Below are positions 1 through 5,497 of a DNA stretch of 5,497 bases, piece after piece (positions within the stretch are counted from its first letter, which is position 1; each line of letters opens with the position of its first letter). Where the stretch lies: the NCBI GenBank assembly GCA_018674605.1, contig JABGZU010000032.1:1-5497 (forward strand). Direction: 5' to 3'. Position numbers and translations under genes: made by a program. The stretch comes from Candidatus Nitrosopumilus sp. (GTDB lineage Archaea; Thermoproteota; Nitrososphaeria; Nitrososphaerales; Nitrosopumilaceae). The notes below the pieces were generated by a model. That model was not told the DNA's origin. It did not search any database and worked only from the letters and a program-made list of their open reading frames with translations.

Positions 1-540
1 TCCAAGAACAGTACGTCCTTCAACACCAACATGATCTTTCTTTTTATCACGATACCAAAAGCTGATTAATGCATATGATGCAAGTCCAACACCTTCCCAA
101 CCAAAGAATACTTGAAGTAAGTTATCAGATAATACAATTAATTGCATTGAACCAATGAAGAACATCATCCAGAACCAGAATCTCGTAATATCTTTATCAC
201 CTTTCATGTATCCTGTACTGTAAATCATAATCAAGAAAGAAATCCAACCTACAACATTTGCCATAATTATTGAAAGTGGATCAGCTAGTACACCTGCTTT
301 AAGACCAAGTGCATCTATCCACATAATCTGACTATGAACTTCATGTGCATCTAATGCAAGAGGAATTAAAGATGCGGCAGATAATGCACTCATTAAAGCA
401 AATCCAACTGCAACAAAACCAGTTGCTTTTTTAGATAATTTTCCAATTCCTGGCATAATTAATGCAGCAGCAAATGGTAGCATCCAGATTAACCATGCAC
501 TTGTTACTTCAAATGACATTCCTAAAATTTCAGTTGCCAT
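1..540 (-). CDS. nuoL: NADH-quinone oxidoreductase (complex I) subunit L, N-terminal part; gene runs off the left edge
   Basis: This is the N-terminal 180 residues of the distal antiporter-like proton-pumping subunit of complex I, an integral membrane protein. The frame is open from an ATG at 540 to the window edge. Residues 87-118 match the family block around the third helix (DPLS...YSTGYMKGD). Residues 137-163 match the strongest NuoL signature, with SDNLL, then GWEGVGLASY, then FWY. E149 in that motif corresponds to the TM5 glutamate needed for pumping (E. coli NuoL E144). The phrase WEGVGL separates NuoL from NuoM and NuoN. Helices are visible near residues 15-32, 41-60, 88-112, 120-138 and 140-162. 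The start lies three bases after the nuoM stop, with a G-rich stretch (GGGGG, 549-553) eight bases upstream. The usual His in FLIHxYS is Met (M105). The TM7 lysine, the rest of the antiporter fold and the long lateral helix lie outside the window. Confidence 0.93.
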   Translation of the reverse strand, partial: MATEILGMSFEVTSAWLIWMLPFAAALIMPGIGKLSKKATGFVAVGFALMSALSAASLIPLALDAHEVHSQIMWIDALGLKAGVLADPLSIIMANVVGWISFLIMIYSTGYMKGDKDITRFWFWMMFFIGSMQLIVLSDNLLQVFFGWEGVGLASYALISFWYRDKKKDHVGVEGRTVLG

Positions 541-543
541 AAT

Positions 544-2097
544 CTAAACCCCCATCACTCCATTCATGTATGGAATAATTGTTTTCAAGAAAATATCAGG
601 ATAAATTCCAACTACAATTGAAAATCCTGCCAATATCATCATAGGAATTGTCATGTACCAACTGCCTTCTTTAACATGTTGAAGATGTTCAGGAAGTTTT
701 CCAAAGAATACACGTTTTAGCATCCAAAGCATGTAAGACATTGTAAGAGCTGTTGCAACTAAACCTAATCCAAATGCCACTGCTCTAACTGTAGAACCTT
801 CTGCAATTGCAGTTTCTAATGCACCGTAAAACATTATCCATTCACCCATAAACCCACTAGTTGGAGGTACACCCATTATTGTCAATGCACCAATTACTGC
901 GCATACTGCAGTGATGGGCATCTTACCAGCAAGTCCTCCAAGTTTAGAGAAGCTTCTAGTTCCAACTTTAACAATAATAATTCCGGCCATCATAAAGAGA
1001 ATACCTTTACCAATGGCGTGAGTCACATACATCATTTCAGCACCTGCAAGACCATATGCAGACATTGATCCTATTCCAAATAACAAATATCCCATCTGAC
1101 TGATACTGGAATAAGCAAGAAAACGTTTCAAATCATCTTGCATTAATGCCATTGCACCACCATAAATCATAGTGACAAGACCCCAAATATGGAACCAAAT
1201 CGCAAGTTCTGAAAATGTTACAGGTAAGAATTCAACAATTAATCTAAAAAGACCATAAGCTCCAATTCCAATCATTGCTGGTGACAATAATGCACTGATT
1301 GGTGTAGGTGCTGCACCATGGACATATGGAAGCCAAATGTGATACATGAAAACTGCTAATTTAACACCAAGACCTATAGAAATTGCAACAGCAGAATACA
1401 TTGCAATGTCCGCAGGAAGTTCAGATTCCTGAATATCTACAAAGTCAAAGCTACCAAGTGTGAGTCCTATCATCAAGAATCCCAATAATAAAACAACTGC
1501 ACCAGCATGAGTCCAAAATAAGAACATCAAACCAATTTTTCTTCTTGGCCCATCACCCCATAAAGCAACTAAAAAGAAACCAGGGATTAACATAACTTCA
1601 AAGAAAATATAAAATTCAATAAGATTTGTTGAAAGAACAGTTCCAAGCATACCCATTGCAAATACAAGATAAAGTGCAAAATAAAGACCAGATTTTGCAT
1701 TTACATAATTTGAAAGAGCAGTTGATTCAATAACTGAAGTTTGACCATTTTCAGAAACATTAATTTTTTGTTCTTCTTCAAATTGCTCATGGAATTTATG
1801 AATCATGTATGGTTTTGAATAAATTGCCAGAATTGTAGATAAAACATAAATCATTATTGCAAATGGTGATGCAAGACCATCCAACAGGAAACCAAATTCT
1901 CCAAATTGTTCAGTCCACGGATAATGTTCTTCTACAGTTCCAGAAAGGGCTGCATTGATTACAAGAATTGTAGTGTAAAGTAAAATTGCAAATGTAAACC
2001 ACATTGCAGGGGCAGGTCCCAATTTTCTTCCAAGAATATAGGCTACTGGAGATAACAGTAAGGGCAGGAAAACTGCCTGTAATAATGCATATTCCAT
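544..2097 (-). CDS. nuoM: NADH-quinone oxidoreductase (complex I) subunit M, antiporter-like
   Basis: A 517-residue membrane protein of the NuoM/NuoL/NuoN/Mrp family with about 14 hydrophobic helices, translocating protons as part of complex I. Key residues: E167 in FFEVMLIP (TM5 glutamate, E. coli NuoM E144), K246 in GVKLAVF (TM7 lysine, K234), the block HIWLPYVHGAAPTP (253-266), K324 in DDLKRFLAYSS, H360 and K364 in THAIGKG, and E419 in GFMGEW (TM12 glutamate, E407). FEVMLIPGF and DLKRFLAYSS favour NuoM over NuoL, and the following gene is clearly nuoL. Length is close to the usual ~500. Oddities are a hydrophilic insertion at about 101-136, a glycine (G277) where E. coli NuoM has the TM8 lysine, and Gln instead of His in SISQMGY. 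The ATG overlaps the nuoK TAA by one base (TAATG), implying coupled translation. The site upstream is weak (AAAGG three bases away, AGGAG twelve bases away). Confidence 0.95.
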   Translation of the reverse strand: MEYALLQAVFLPLLLSPVAYILGRKLGPAPAMWFTFAILLYTTILVINAALSGTVEEHYPWTEQFGEFGFLLDGLASPFAIMIYVLSTILAIYSKPYMIHKFHEQFEEEQKINVSENGQTSVIESTALSNYVNAKSGLYFALYLVFAMGMLGTVLSTNLIEFYIFFEVMLIPGFFLVALWGDGPRRKIGLMFLFWTHAGAVVLLLGFLMIGLTLGSFDFVDIQESELPADIAMYSAVAISIGLGVKLAVFMYHIWLPYVHGAAPTPISALLSPAMIGIGAYGLFRLIVEFLPVTFSELAIWFHIWGLVTMIYGGAMALMQDDLKRFLAYSSISQMGYLLFGIGSMSAYGLAGAEMMYVTHAIGKGILFMMAGIIIVKVGTRSFSKLGGLAGKMPITAVCAVIGALTIMGVPPTSGFMGEWIMFYGALETAIAEGSTVRAVAFGLGLVATALTMSYMLWMLKRVFFGKLPEHLQHVKEGSWYMTIPMMILAGFSIVVGIYPDIFLKTIIPYMNGVMGV

Positions 2098-2402
2098 TAT
2101 CCTTTCAAGCTCCTGAAATCAGCTATATCGACATTTTGATACATACGATATGCTACAATAATTAATGAAAGTCCAACTGCTACTTCGGCAGCTGCAATTG
2201 CTATTGAAAATAATGCCAAGGTTTGACCACCACTATGAGGTAGAAATCTACCAAATGCAACAAGATTAAGATTTGCAGCATTGATAATAATTTCAACTGC
2301 AAATAACATTCTAATAAAATTGCGTTTTACGGCAAGACCGTAAATTCCTATTGCCAATAAGGCAACAGAAACTAATGTAAAATCAATTAATTCGCTGGTC
2401 AT
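2097..2402 (-). CDS. nuoK: NADH-quinone oxidoreductase (complex I) subunit K
   Basis: A small (101-residue) membrane subunit, homologous to MrpC and ND4L, with three helices at about 6-24, 28-51 and 60-87. It contributes to the chain of charged residues in the membrane arm. Both hallmark glutamates are present: E37 in AVEIIINAANLNLVAF (E. coli E36) and E73 in AAAEVAVGL (E. coli E72). The C-terminus (VDIADFRSLKG) resembles the family's NVDELNLLKG-type tail. I chose the ATG at 2402 rather than the in-frame ATG at 2411. GGGAGG (2412-2417) touches the upstream ATG but lies nine bases from the chosen one, and the resulting length matches the ~100-residue family norm. With this start the gene overlaps the end of nuoJ by 20 bases, so the site lies in nuoJ coding sequence. 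The longer alternative would add only MWK. Confidence 0.95.
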   Translation of the reverse strand: MTSELIDFTLVSVALLAIGIYGLAVKRNFIRMLFAVEIIINAANLNLVAFGRFLPHSGGQTLALFSIAIAAAEVAVGLSLIIVAYRMYQNVDIADFRSLKG

Positions 2403-2895
2403 TTTCCACATCCTCCCTTCTAGCTAAAACTAATGCACCAGTTACTGAACTGGCTAAAATTAAACCCATCAAAATTAATGCAGGCCAATAATAAGTTACA
2501 AAGTCTGTACCAATATCTCTAAAGTTAACGGTTGGTTCATCAGTAGTAATTGTTTTAATTCCAGAATCTAAGAATATAGCACCTAAAGATACCATAATAA
2601 TTAACATCAAACCAATTCCTGCAAACTTTCTTCGCTTGTCTTCAATTTTTTTAAAGATAAGTTCTCTTTTTACAAGCATTACAGTAAACAGAATTAAAAC
2701 AGCAATTGAACCAACATAAACTGCTAATTGAAATAATGCAACAAAGGGTGCATCAAGTAAAAAGAAAAATCCAGCAATTCCACCAAGAGTTCCCATTAAT
2801 GCAATTGAACCATAAATTAATGATCTCATTTCAAGTGCAGCAATGGCAGAACCAATTGTAATTACAGATAGTGCAAGAAATACAGCATCAGCCAT
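2383..2895 (-). CDS. nuoJ: NADH-quinone oxidoreductase (complex I) subunit J
   Basis: A 170-residue membrane subunit (ND6 family) with five predicted helices at about 3-20, 26-48, 52-75, 92-110 and 137-157. The family signature is in the third helix, FQLAVYVGSIAVLILFTVML. Y60 and G62 there match the conserved Tyr-x-Gly (E. coli Y59/G61) near the pi-bulge thought to switch during coupling. The charged stretch KRELIFKKIEDKRRK (76-90) is a loop, and the C-terminal tail is hydrophilic. I place the start at ATG 2895, not at the in-frame GTG at 2904. GGGGTG (2902-2907) is six bases upstream of the ATG but would overlap the GTG codon itself. The chosen start overlaps the nuoI stop by eight bases. 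Length is near the usual 165-200. Archaeal Fpo operons often split this gene in two; here it is single and complete. Confidence 0.93.
   Translation of the reverse strand: MADAVFLALSVITIGSAIAALEMRSLIYGSIALMGTLGGIAGFFFLLDAPFVALFQLAVYVGSIAVLILFTVMLVKRELIFKKIEDKRRKFAGIGLMLIIMVSLGAIFLDSGIKTITTDEPTVNFRDIGTDFVTYYWPALILMGLILASSVTGALVLARREDVENDQRIN
2412..2417 (-). promoter_or_regulatory. Ribosome binding site deciding the nuoK start (GGGAGG)
   Basis: GGGAGG lies nine bases before ATG 2402 but directly abuts the in-frame ATG at 2411. Normal spacing therefore favours ATG 2402. The site is within the nuoJ C-terminal codons. Confidence 0.65.
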
Positions 2896-3385
2896 GAGTT
2901 GCACCCCATTTTGTAATTACAATTTCACTATCCTGTGCAACATATGGTTTAACTTGAAGTTGTGCAGGAGTATAGATTAAACCTTCTTTGCTAAAAGAAG
3001 AAAGCTCATAATCATTAGTCATGTAAAGAGCATAAAATGGACAGGCATCAACACATAAACCACAAAAAACACATTTTCCATAATCAATTTGAGGCATGAT
3101 AGATTTTTTATTTTGTTTTTGTTCTTCTGGAACTTTCACCATAGCAATTGCTTCAGCAACACCTTCACAGGCAATAGAACATAATTGACATCCAGTACAG
3201 TGATCATGGAATAACATATGACGACCCTTTAATCCAGCAATTCCAACACCAGTAGAAGGATCAAATTGATAACCATCACCTACAAACTTTAATTTTTCTT
3301 CAGGATAACGAAGGGTAAATCGTTTTGTGGCAATATGTTTAATTCCAGAATTTAGTGCACGAACAATACCTGTAGCAGTTCCCAT
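2888..3385 (-). CDS. nuoI: NADH-quinone oxidoreductase (complex I) subunit I, 2x[4Fe-4S] ferredoxin-like
   Basis: A 165-residue iron-sulfur subunit of the peripheral arm carrying the clusters usually called N6a and N6b, which pass electrons towards the NuoB cluster and quinone. Two 4Fe-4S motifs are complete: C63-x2-C66-x2-C69-x3-C73 and C105-x2-C108-x2-C111-x3-C115, the latter followed by the usual Pro. As in other bacterial-type clusters, the fourth cysteine of one motif probably completes the other cluster. Flanking family blocks are GLKGRHMLFHDHC (51-63), PQIDYGKCVFCGLC (98-111) and NDYELSSFSKEGLIYTPAQL (124-143). The amphipathic N-terminus (ALNSGIKHIATKRFTLRYPEE) matches the region that lies on the membrane next to NuoH. 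After C73 the family's usual Pro is Glu. The ATG overlaps the nuoH stop by one base (TAATG), and a strong ribosome binding site lies eight bases upstream. It is the only soluble subunit wholly inside the window. Confidence 0.96.
   Translation of the reverse strand: MGTATGIVRALNSGIKHIATKRFTLRYPEEKLKFVGDGYQFDPSTGVGIAGLKGRHMLFHDHCTGCQLCSIACEGVAEAIAMVKVPEEQKQNKKSIMPQIDYGKCVFCGLCVDACPFYALYMTNDYELSSFSKEGLIYTPAQLQVKPYVAQDSEIVITKWGATHG
2902..2907 (-). promoter_or_regulatory. Ribosome binding site deciding the nuoJ start (GGGGTG)
   Basis: GGGGTG (containing the archaeal GGTG core) lies six bases before ATG 2895, inside the end of nuoI. It overlaps the alternative GTG start at 2904, which therefore cannot use it. 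This supports the ATG as the nuoJ start. Confidence 0.6.
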
Positions 3386-4698
3386 TATTGTAAACCTCCT
3401 GGTCCTAGCACTCCAGCGTAAAGCAAGCCTAGTGCAATAAAGATGTTAACGAATGCAAGTCCAATTAATTTAGTCCAACCAAGGTTTAGCAACATATCAA
3501 CTCTAATTCTTGGGAATACTCCTCTTGGCAATAATATAAAGAAAATAACGCCAACAGTTTTGAGAACAAACCACAATGTTCCATTAAGCATTTCTTGAGT
3601 AATTACTTGACTAAGTAATGGTTCCAATCCAGATATTTTTACTGTAACTGGACCCATTTCCATTCCATGAGTAGCAATTTCCATAGGTAATGGAGGTACA
3701 ATCATTGGGCCATTCCAACCACCAAGGAATAATACAACAAACAATGCTGCAAATGCGTAAAGTTTGAGATATGTTCCTAATTGAACAAGGCCATACATCA
3801 TTCCAGATAATTCAGTTAACCAACCAGCGACAATTTCACTCTCTGCCTCTGGCAAATCAAATGGGATTCTTTCTAATTCAGCAAGCATAGTAATGAAAAA
3901 TACAATTGCTCCAACGGGTAAAAATACAATCCAAGGGAAACTAGATTGGCTTGCAGCAATTTCAGATAAATTAAGAGTACCAGTAACCATTACAACTCCT
4001 AACAAAGATAGAATTAATGGAATTTCAAATGAAACCATTTGGAATAAAGCACGTATTCCTCCAATGAATGGGAATTTACTGTTTGCAGACCATGCAGAAA
4101 GAATTGTTACAATTGGGAAAAATCCAATCACCGCAAAAACACCAAGTAATCCCATATCTACATCTGCAACAACCCAACCTGGTGCAACTGGAATTAATGC
4201 AACAAATGCAGCAGCAGATGCAACGAATAAAACTGGCGCTGCCCAGAAAATAGGTTTATCGGCTTTTGCAGGTATAATAATTTCTTTAGAAATTAGTTTT
4301 AAACCATCACCCATTAATTGTAAAATACCTTCAAATTTTCCACAGTAAAAAGGACCAACTCTTAATTGTAATTTTGCAAGCATTTTTCTTTCAACAAAAA
4401 TTGTTCCAGCAGCTAATAATGCAGCAAAACCAAATCCAGGAAAGGCCATGACTTTAAACATATCAGTAGTCATGAATGCTTGAACTATTGGAAGTAAACG
4501 TGAAGGATCAGCTAAATAAGTAAATGCAAGAAACGGTGTAAGTAGTTCACCATCAATAACAGGCATTGGAATGAAAAATAGAACCATCATAATTATTGGC
4601 AACCCAATTAAGGTCATAATCATCAAAGCCCAAACAATATCACTGATTAAAGATTGAATAAATTTACTAAGTTTGAAATTTGGTGCAATTACAGACAT
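3385..4698 (-). CDS. nuoH: NADH-quinone oxidoreductase (complex I) subunit H
   Basis: The membrane subunit (ND1 family) that forms the quinone channel with NuoD and NuoB and starts the proton-coupling path. Conserved blocks in order: VERKMLAKLQLRVGP (102-116), GDGLKLISKEIIIPAKAD (130-147), SAWSANSKFPFIGGIRALFQMVSFEIPL (201-228), the acidic-loop signature ELERIPFDLPEAESEIVAGW (274-293) followed by TELSGM (295-300), LFLGGWNGP (323-331), LKTVGVIFF (379-387), PRIRVDMLLNLGW (396-408). The carboxylates of PEAESE are all present. At 437 residues it is far longer than the usual ~325-350. About 65 extra residues precede the ERK motif, with an extra hydrophobic stretch near 21-47, and the loop at 330-372 is enlarged. 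The usual GPNRVG is GPFYCG. The start ATG immediately follows the nuoD stop. Identity is secure; the function of the extra segments is unknown. Confidence 0.96.
   Translation of the reverse strand: MSVIAPNFKLSKFIQSLISDIVWALMIMTLIGLPIIMMVLFFIPMPVIDGELLTPFLAFTYLADPSRLLPIVQAFMTTDMFKVMAFPGFGFAALLAAGTIFVERKMLAKLQLRVGPFYCGKFEGILQLMGDGLKLISKEIIIPAKADKPIFWAAPVLFVASAAAFVALIPVAPGWVVADVDMGLLGVFAVIGFFPIVTILSAWSANSKFPFIGGIRALFQMVSFEIPLILSLLGVVMVTGTLNLSEIAASQSSFPWIVFLPVGAIVFFITMLAELERIPFDLPEAESEIVAGWLTELSGMMYGLVQLGTYLKLYAFAALFVVLFLGGWNGPMIVPPLPMEIATHGMEMGPVTVKISGLEPLLSQVITQEMLNGTLWFVLKTVGVIFFILLPRGVFPRIRVDMLLNLGWTKLIGLAFVNIFIALGLLYAGVLGPGGLQ
3394..3400 (-). promoter_or_regulatory. Ribosome binding site of nuoI (AGGAGGT)
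   Basis: AGGAGGT on the minus strand ends eight bases before the nuoI ATG at 3385. It is the best match in the window to the archaeal/bacterial 16S anti-Shine-Dalgarno consensus. It lies within the last codons of nuoH, so nuoI translation probably initiates de novo as well as by coupling through the TAATG overlap. Confidence 0.8.
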
Positions 4699-5497
4699 TT
4701 ATCGGTCTGCCTCCACTGGCCAATAATTAAGACTCCAATAAACAGATGGCATGTTACCGAGTTTTTCACCTTTTAAGAGATAGGGTAATGCAATTAGATT
4801 TCTAAAGGAAGGAACACTTAGTTTTAGTCTGTATGGTTCAACTTTACCATCAGAAACAATATGACAGCCTAAAGAACCTCTACCAGACTCTACACGTTTG
4901 TATACGGAGTTAAACCCTTTTCCTTTTGGATTTGGTTTTAGTTTTACTCTAACGGAACCAGACTTTGGCATTTTTTGTAATGCTTGTTTAATTATATTAC
5001 AACTTTCTAACATGTCAAGCCATGGAATTTTAGAACGTGCATAAGAATCGCCTTCTTTCATCACAGGACTATGAATGTCTAGTTCTTCATAGACATCATA
5101 AGGTTCCTTTATTCTAAGATCATAGTCAACTCCACTAGCACGAAGTACAGAACCAGTTGTTCCAAGTCTAATTGCATCTTCACGAGAAAGTACACCAGTA
5201 TCCTGAGTTCTTGCAATTAAAATCGGATTGTCATAAAATACTGCAGCATATTCTTTGATACGTTTTTCAAAGTAATTTACTTGGCGTAAACATACTTCTT
5301 CAAAGTTTGGAGGTAAATCATTTCTAACTCCACCTGGAACAAAATGTGCATGTGTAACTCTTGCACCACTAATTTTTTCCATAAGATCAATTAAGAGTTC
5401 ACGATCACCTGCTGGCCACATAAACATTGTAGAATGACCTAAAAAGATACCATAAATTGCAAGCCAATACATGATGTAGATACAACGATTTAATTCA
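4699..5497 (-). CDS. nuoD: NADH-quinone oxidoreductase (complex I) subunit D (49-kDa homologue), C-terminal part; 5' end outside window
   Basis: The C-terminal 265 residues of the [NiFe]-hydrogenase-large-subunit-like protein that, with NuoB and NuoH, forms the quinone pocket. The frame stays open to the right edge and reads ELNR just upstream of the first ATG (5472). That is the family's ELNR motif, so this ATG is internal and the true start lies outside. With E of ELNR as residue 1, blocks are SGARVTHAHFVPGGVRNDLP (43-62), GTTGSVLRASGVDYDLR (112-128), EPYDVYE (131-137), GDSYAR (149-154), NIIKQALQKMP (167-177), ESGRGSLGCHIVSDG (203-217), PYRLKLSVPSF (221-231) and the terminal EADR. No NiFe-ligand cysteine pair precedes EADR, so this is not a hydrogenase. 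Oddities are F18 for the conserved Asp of DxGA, I8 for the conserved His of the SHL motif, and about 23 residues missing near 178-203. It is a separate protein, not a NuoCD fusion as in E. coli, at least across this part. Confidence 0.94.
   Translation of the reverse strand, partial: ELNRCIYIMYWLAIYGIFLGHSTMFMWPAGDRELLIDLMEKISGARVTHAHFVPGGVRNDLPPNFEEVCLRQVNYFEKRIKEYAAVFYDNPILIARTQDTGVLSREDAIRLGTTGSVLRASGVDYDLRIKEPYDVYEELDIHSPVMKEGDSYARSKIPWLDMLESCNIIKQALQKMPKSGSVRVKLKPNPKGKGFNSVYKRVESGRGSLGCHIVSDGKVEPYRLKLSVPSFRNLIALPYLLKGEKLGNMPSVYWSLNYWPVEADR
4710..4714 (-). promoter_or_regulatory. Probable ribosome binding site of nuoH (GGAGG)
   Basis: GGAGG lies eleven bases before the nuoH ATG at 4698, inside the final codons of nuoD. 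The spacing is a little long but still usable. The nuoD stop TAA directly abuts the nuoH ATG, so re-initiation by terminating ribosomes is also possible. Confidence 0.5.

Noticed and set aside
541..561. Possible terminator or promoter between nuoM and nuoL (C-rich/G-rich stretch)
   Set aside because: The gap is only three bases, with no T-run or hairpin. The G-rich sequence is better explained as nuoM C-terminal codons doubling as the nuoL ribosome binding region.
544..2097. An Mrp Na+/H+ antiporter (mrpD-type) instead of nuoM
   Set aside because: Although the HxxxK motif is antiporter-like, the gene sits between nuoK and nuoL in a complex I operon with nuoD, H, I and J, and the FEVMLIP and DLKRFLAYSS blocks fit NuoM.
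4068..4253. Plus-strand open frame of 61 codons with a Gln/Met-rich repeat-like stretch
   Set aside because: It is antisense to Ala/Val-rich nuoH codons (GCA/TGC reading as CAA/ATG in another frame). The apparent Q/M repeats are an artefact of the alanine-rich helix at NuoH residues 158-170.
3893..4348. Plus-strand open frame of 151 codons
   Set aside because: It lies entirely antisense to the conserved core of nuoH. Its translation is Asn/Ile/Thr/Pro-rich with no recognisable domain, and it looks like a by-product of AT-rich membrane-protein codons.
4699..5472. nuoD as a complete 257-residue gene starting at the ATG at 5472
   Set aside because: The frame is open upstream to the window edge and encodes the conserved ELNR motif directly before this ATG, so the ATG is internal and the gene is cut by the window.
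4699..5497. NuoD as the large subunit of a group 4 [NiFe] hydrogenase
   Set aside because: The C-terminal CxxC nickel-ligand motif is replaced by a sequence without cysteines before EADR, and the gene lies in a full nuo membrane-arm operon.

Overview
The whole window is one strand of one operon. Seven consecutive genes, all read on the minus strand, encode subunits of a respiratory complex I (NDH-1/Fpo-like) in the order nuoD (3' part) - nuoH - nuoI - nuoJ - nuoK - nuoM - nuoL (5' part). Adjacent genes overlap by up to about 20 bases, abut, or are separated by three bases. No stretch is long enough to hold a promoter, terminator or RNA gene, and no mobile element, repeat or CRISPR array was seen. 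Both ends of the window cut through genes, so the operon continues on both sides.

Organism: the DNA is AT-rich. The gene order D-H-I-J-K-M-L, with M before L and NuoD as a separate protein from NuoC, together with diverged but complete subunits, best fits an ammonia-oxidising archaeon of the Nitrososphaeria (Thaumarchaeota), probably a Nitrosopumilus-like lineage. This is recognition from memory of that group's nuoABCDHIJKMLN operon, not a search result. Purine-rich ribosome binding sites (AGGAGGT, GGGAGG, GGGGTG) sit inside the preceding genes, which suggests translational coupling.

Layout on the minus strand, right to left: NuoD (5497-4699) is part of the quinone-site peripheral arm. NuoH (4698-3385) is the membrane subunit that holds the quinone channel. 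NuoI (3385-2888) carries two [4Fe-4S] clusters that feed electrons to the quinone site. NuoJ (2895-2383) and NuoK (2402-2097) are small membrane subunits in the coupling axis. NuoM (2097-544) and NuoL (540-1) are antiporter-like proton-pumping subunits. Together they couple electron transfer between a low-potential carrier and quinone to proton translocation. In this group the complex is thought to lack the NADH module (NuoEFG), but this window cannot show that.

Nothing here is a new kind of system. The points worth a second look are departures from the textbook subunits: loss of the conserved Asp and His in the quinone-side helix of NuoD, a shortened NuoD C-terminal region resembling group 4 hydrogenase large subunits, a long NuoH with an N-terminal extension and an enlarged late loop, and NuoM with a charged insertion, no TM8 lysine and a NuoL/Mrp-like His-x3-Lys pair.
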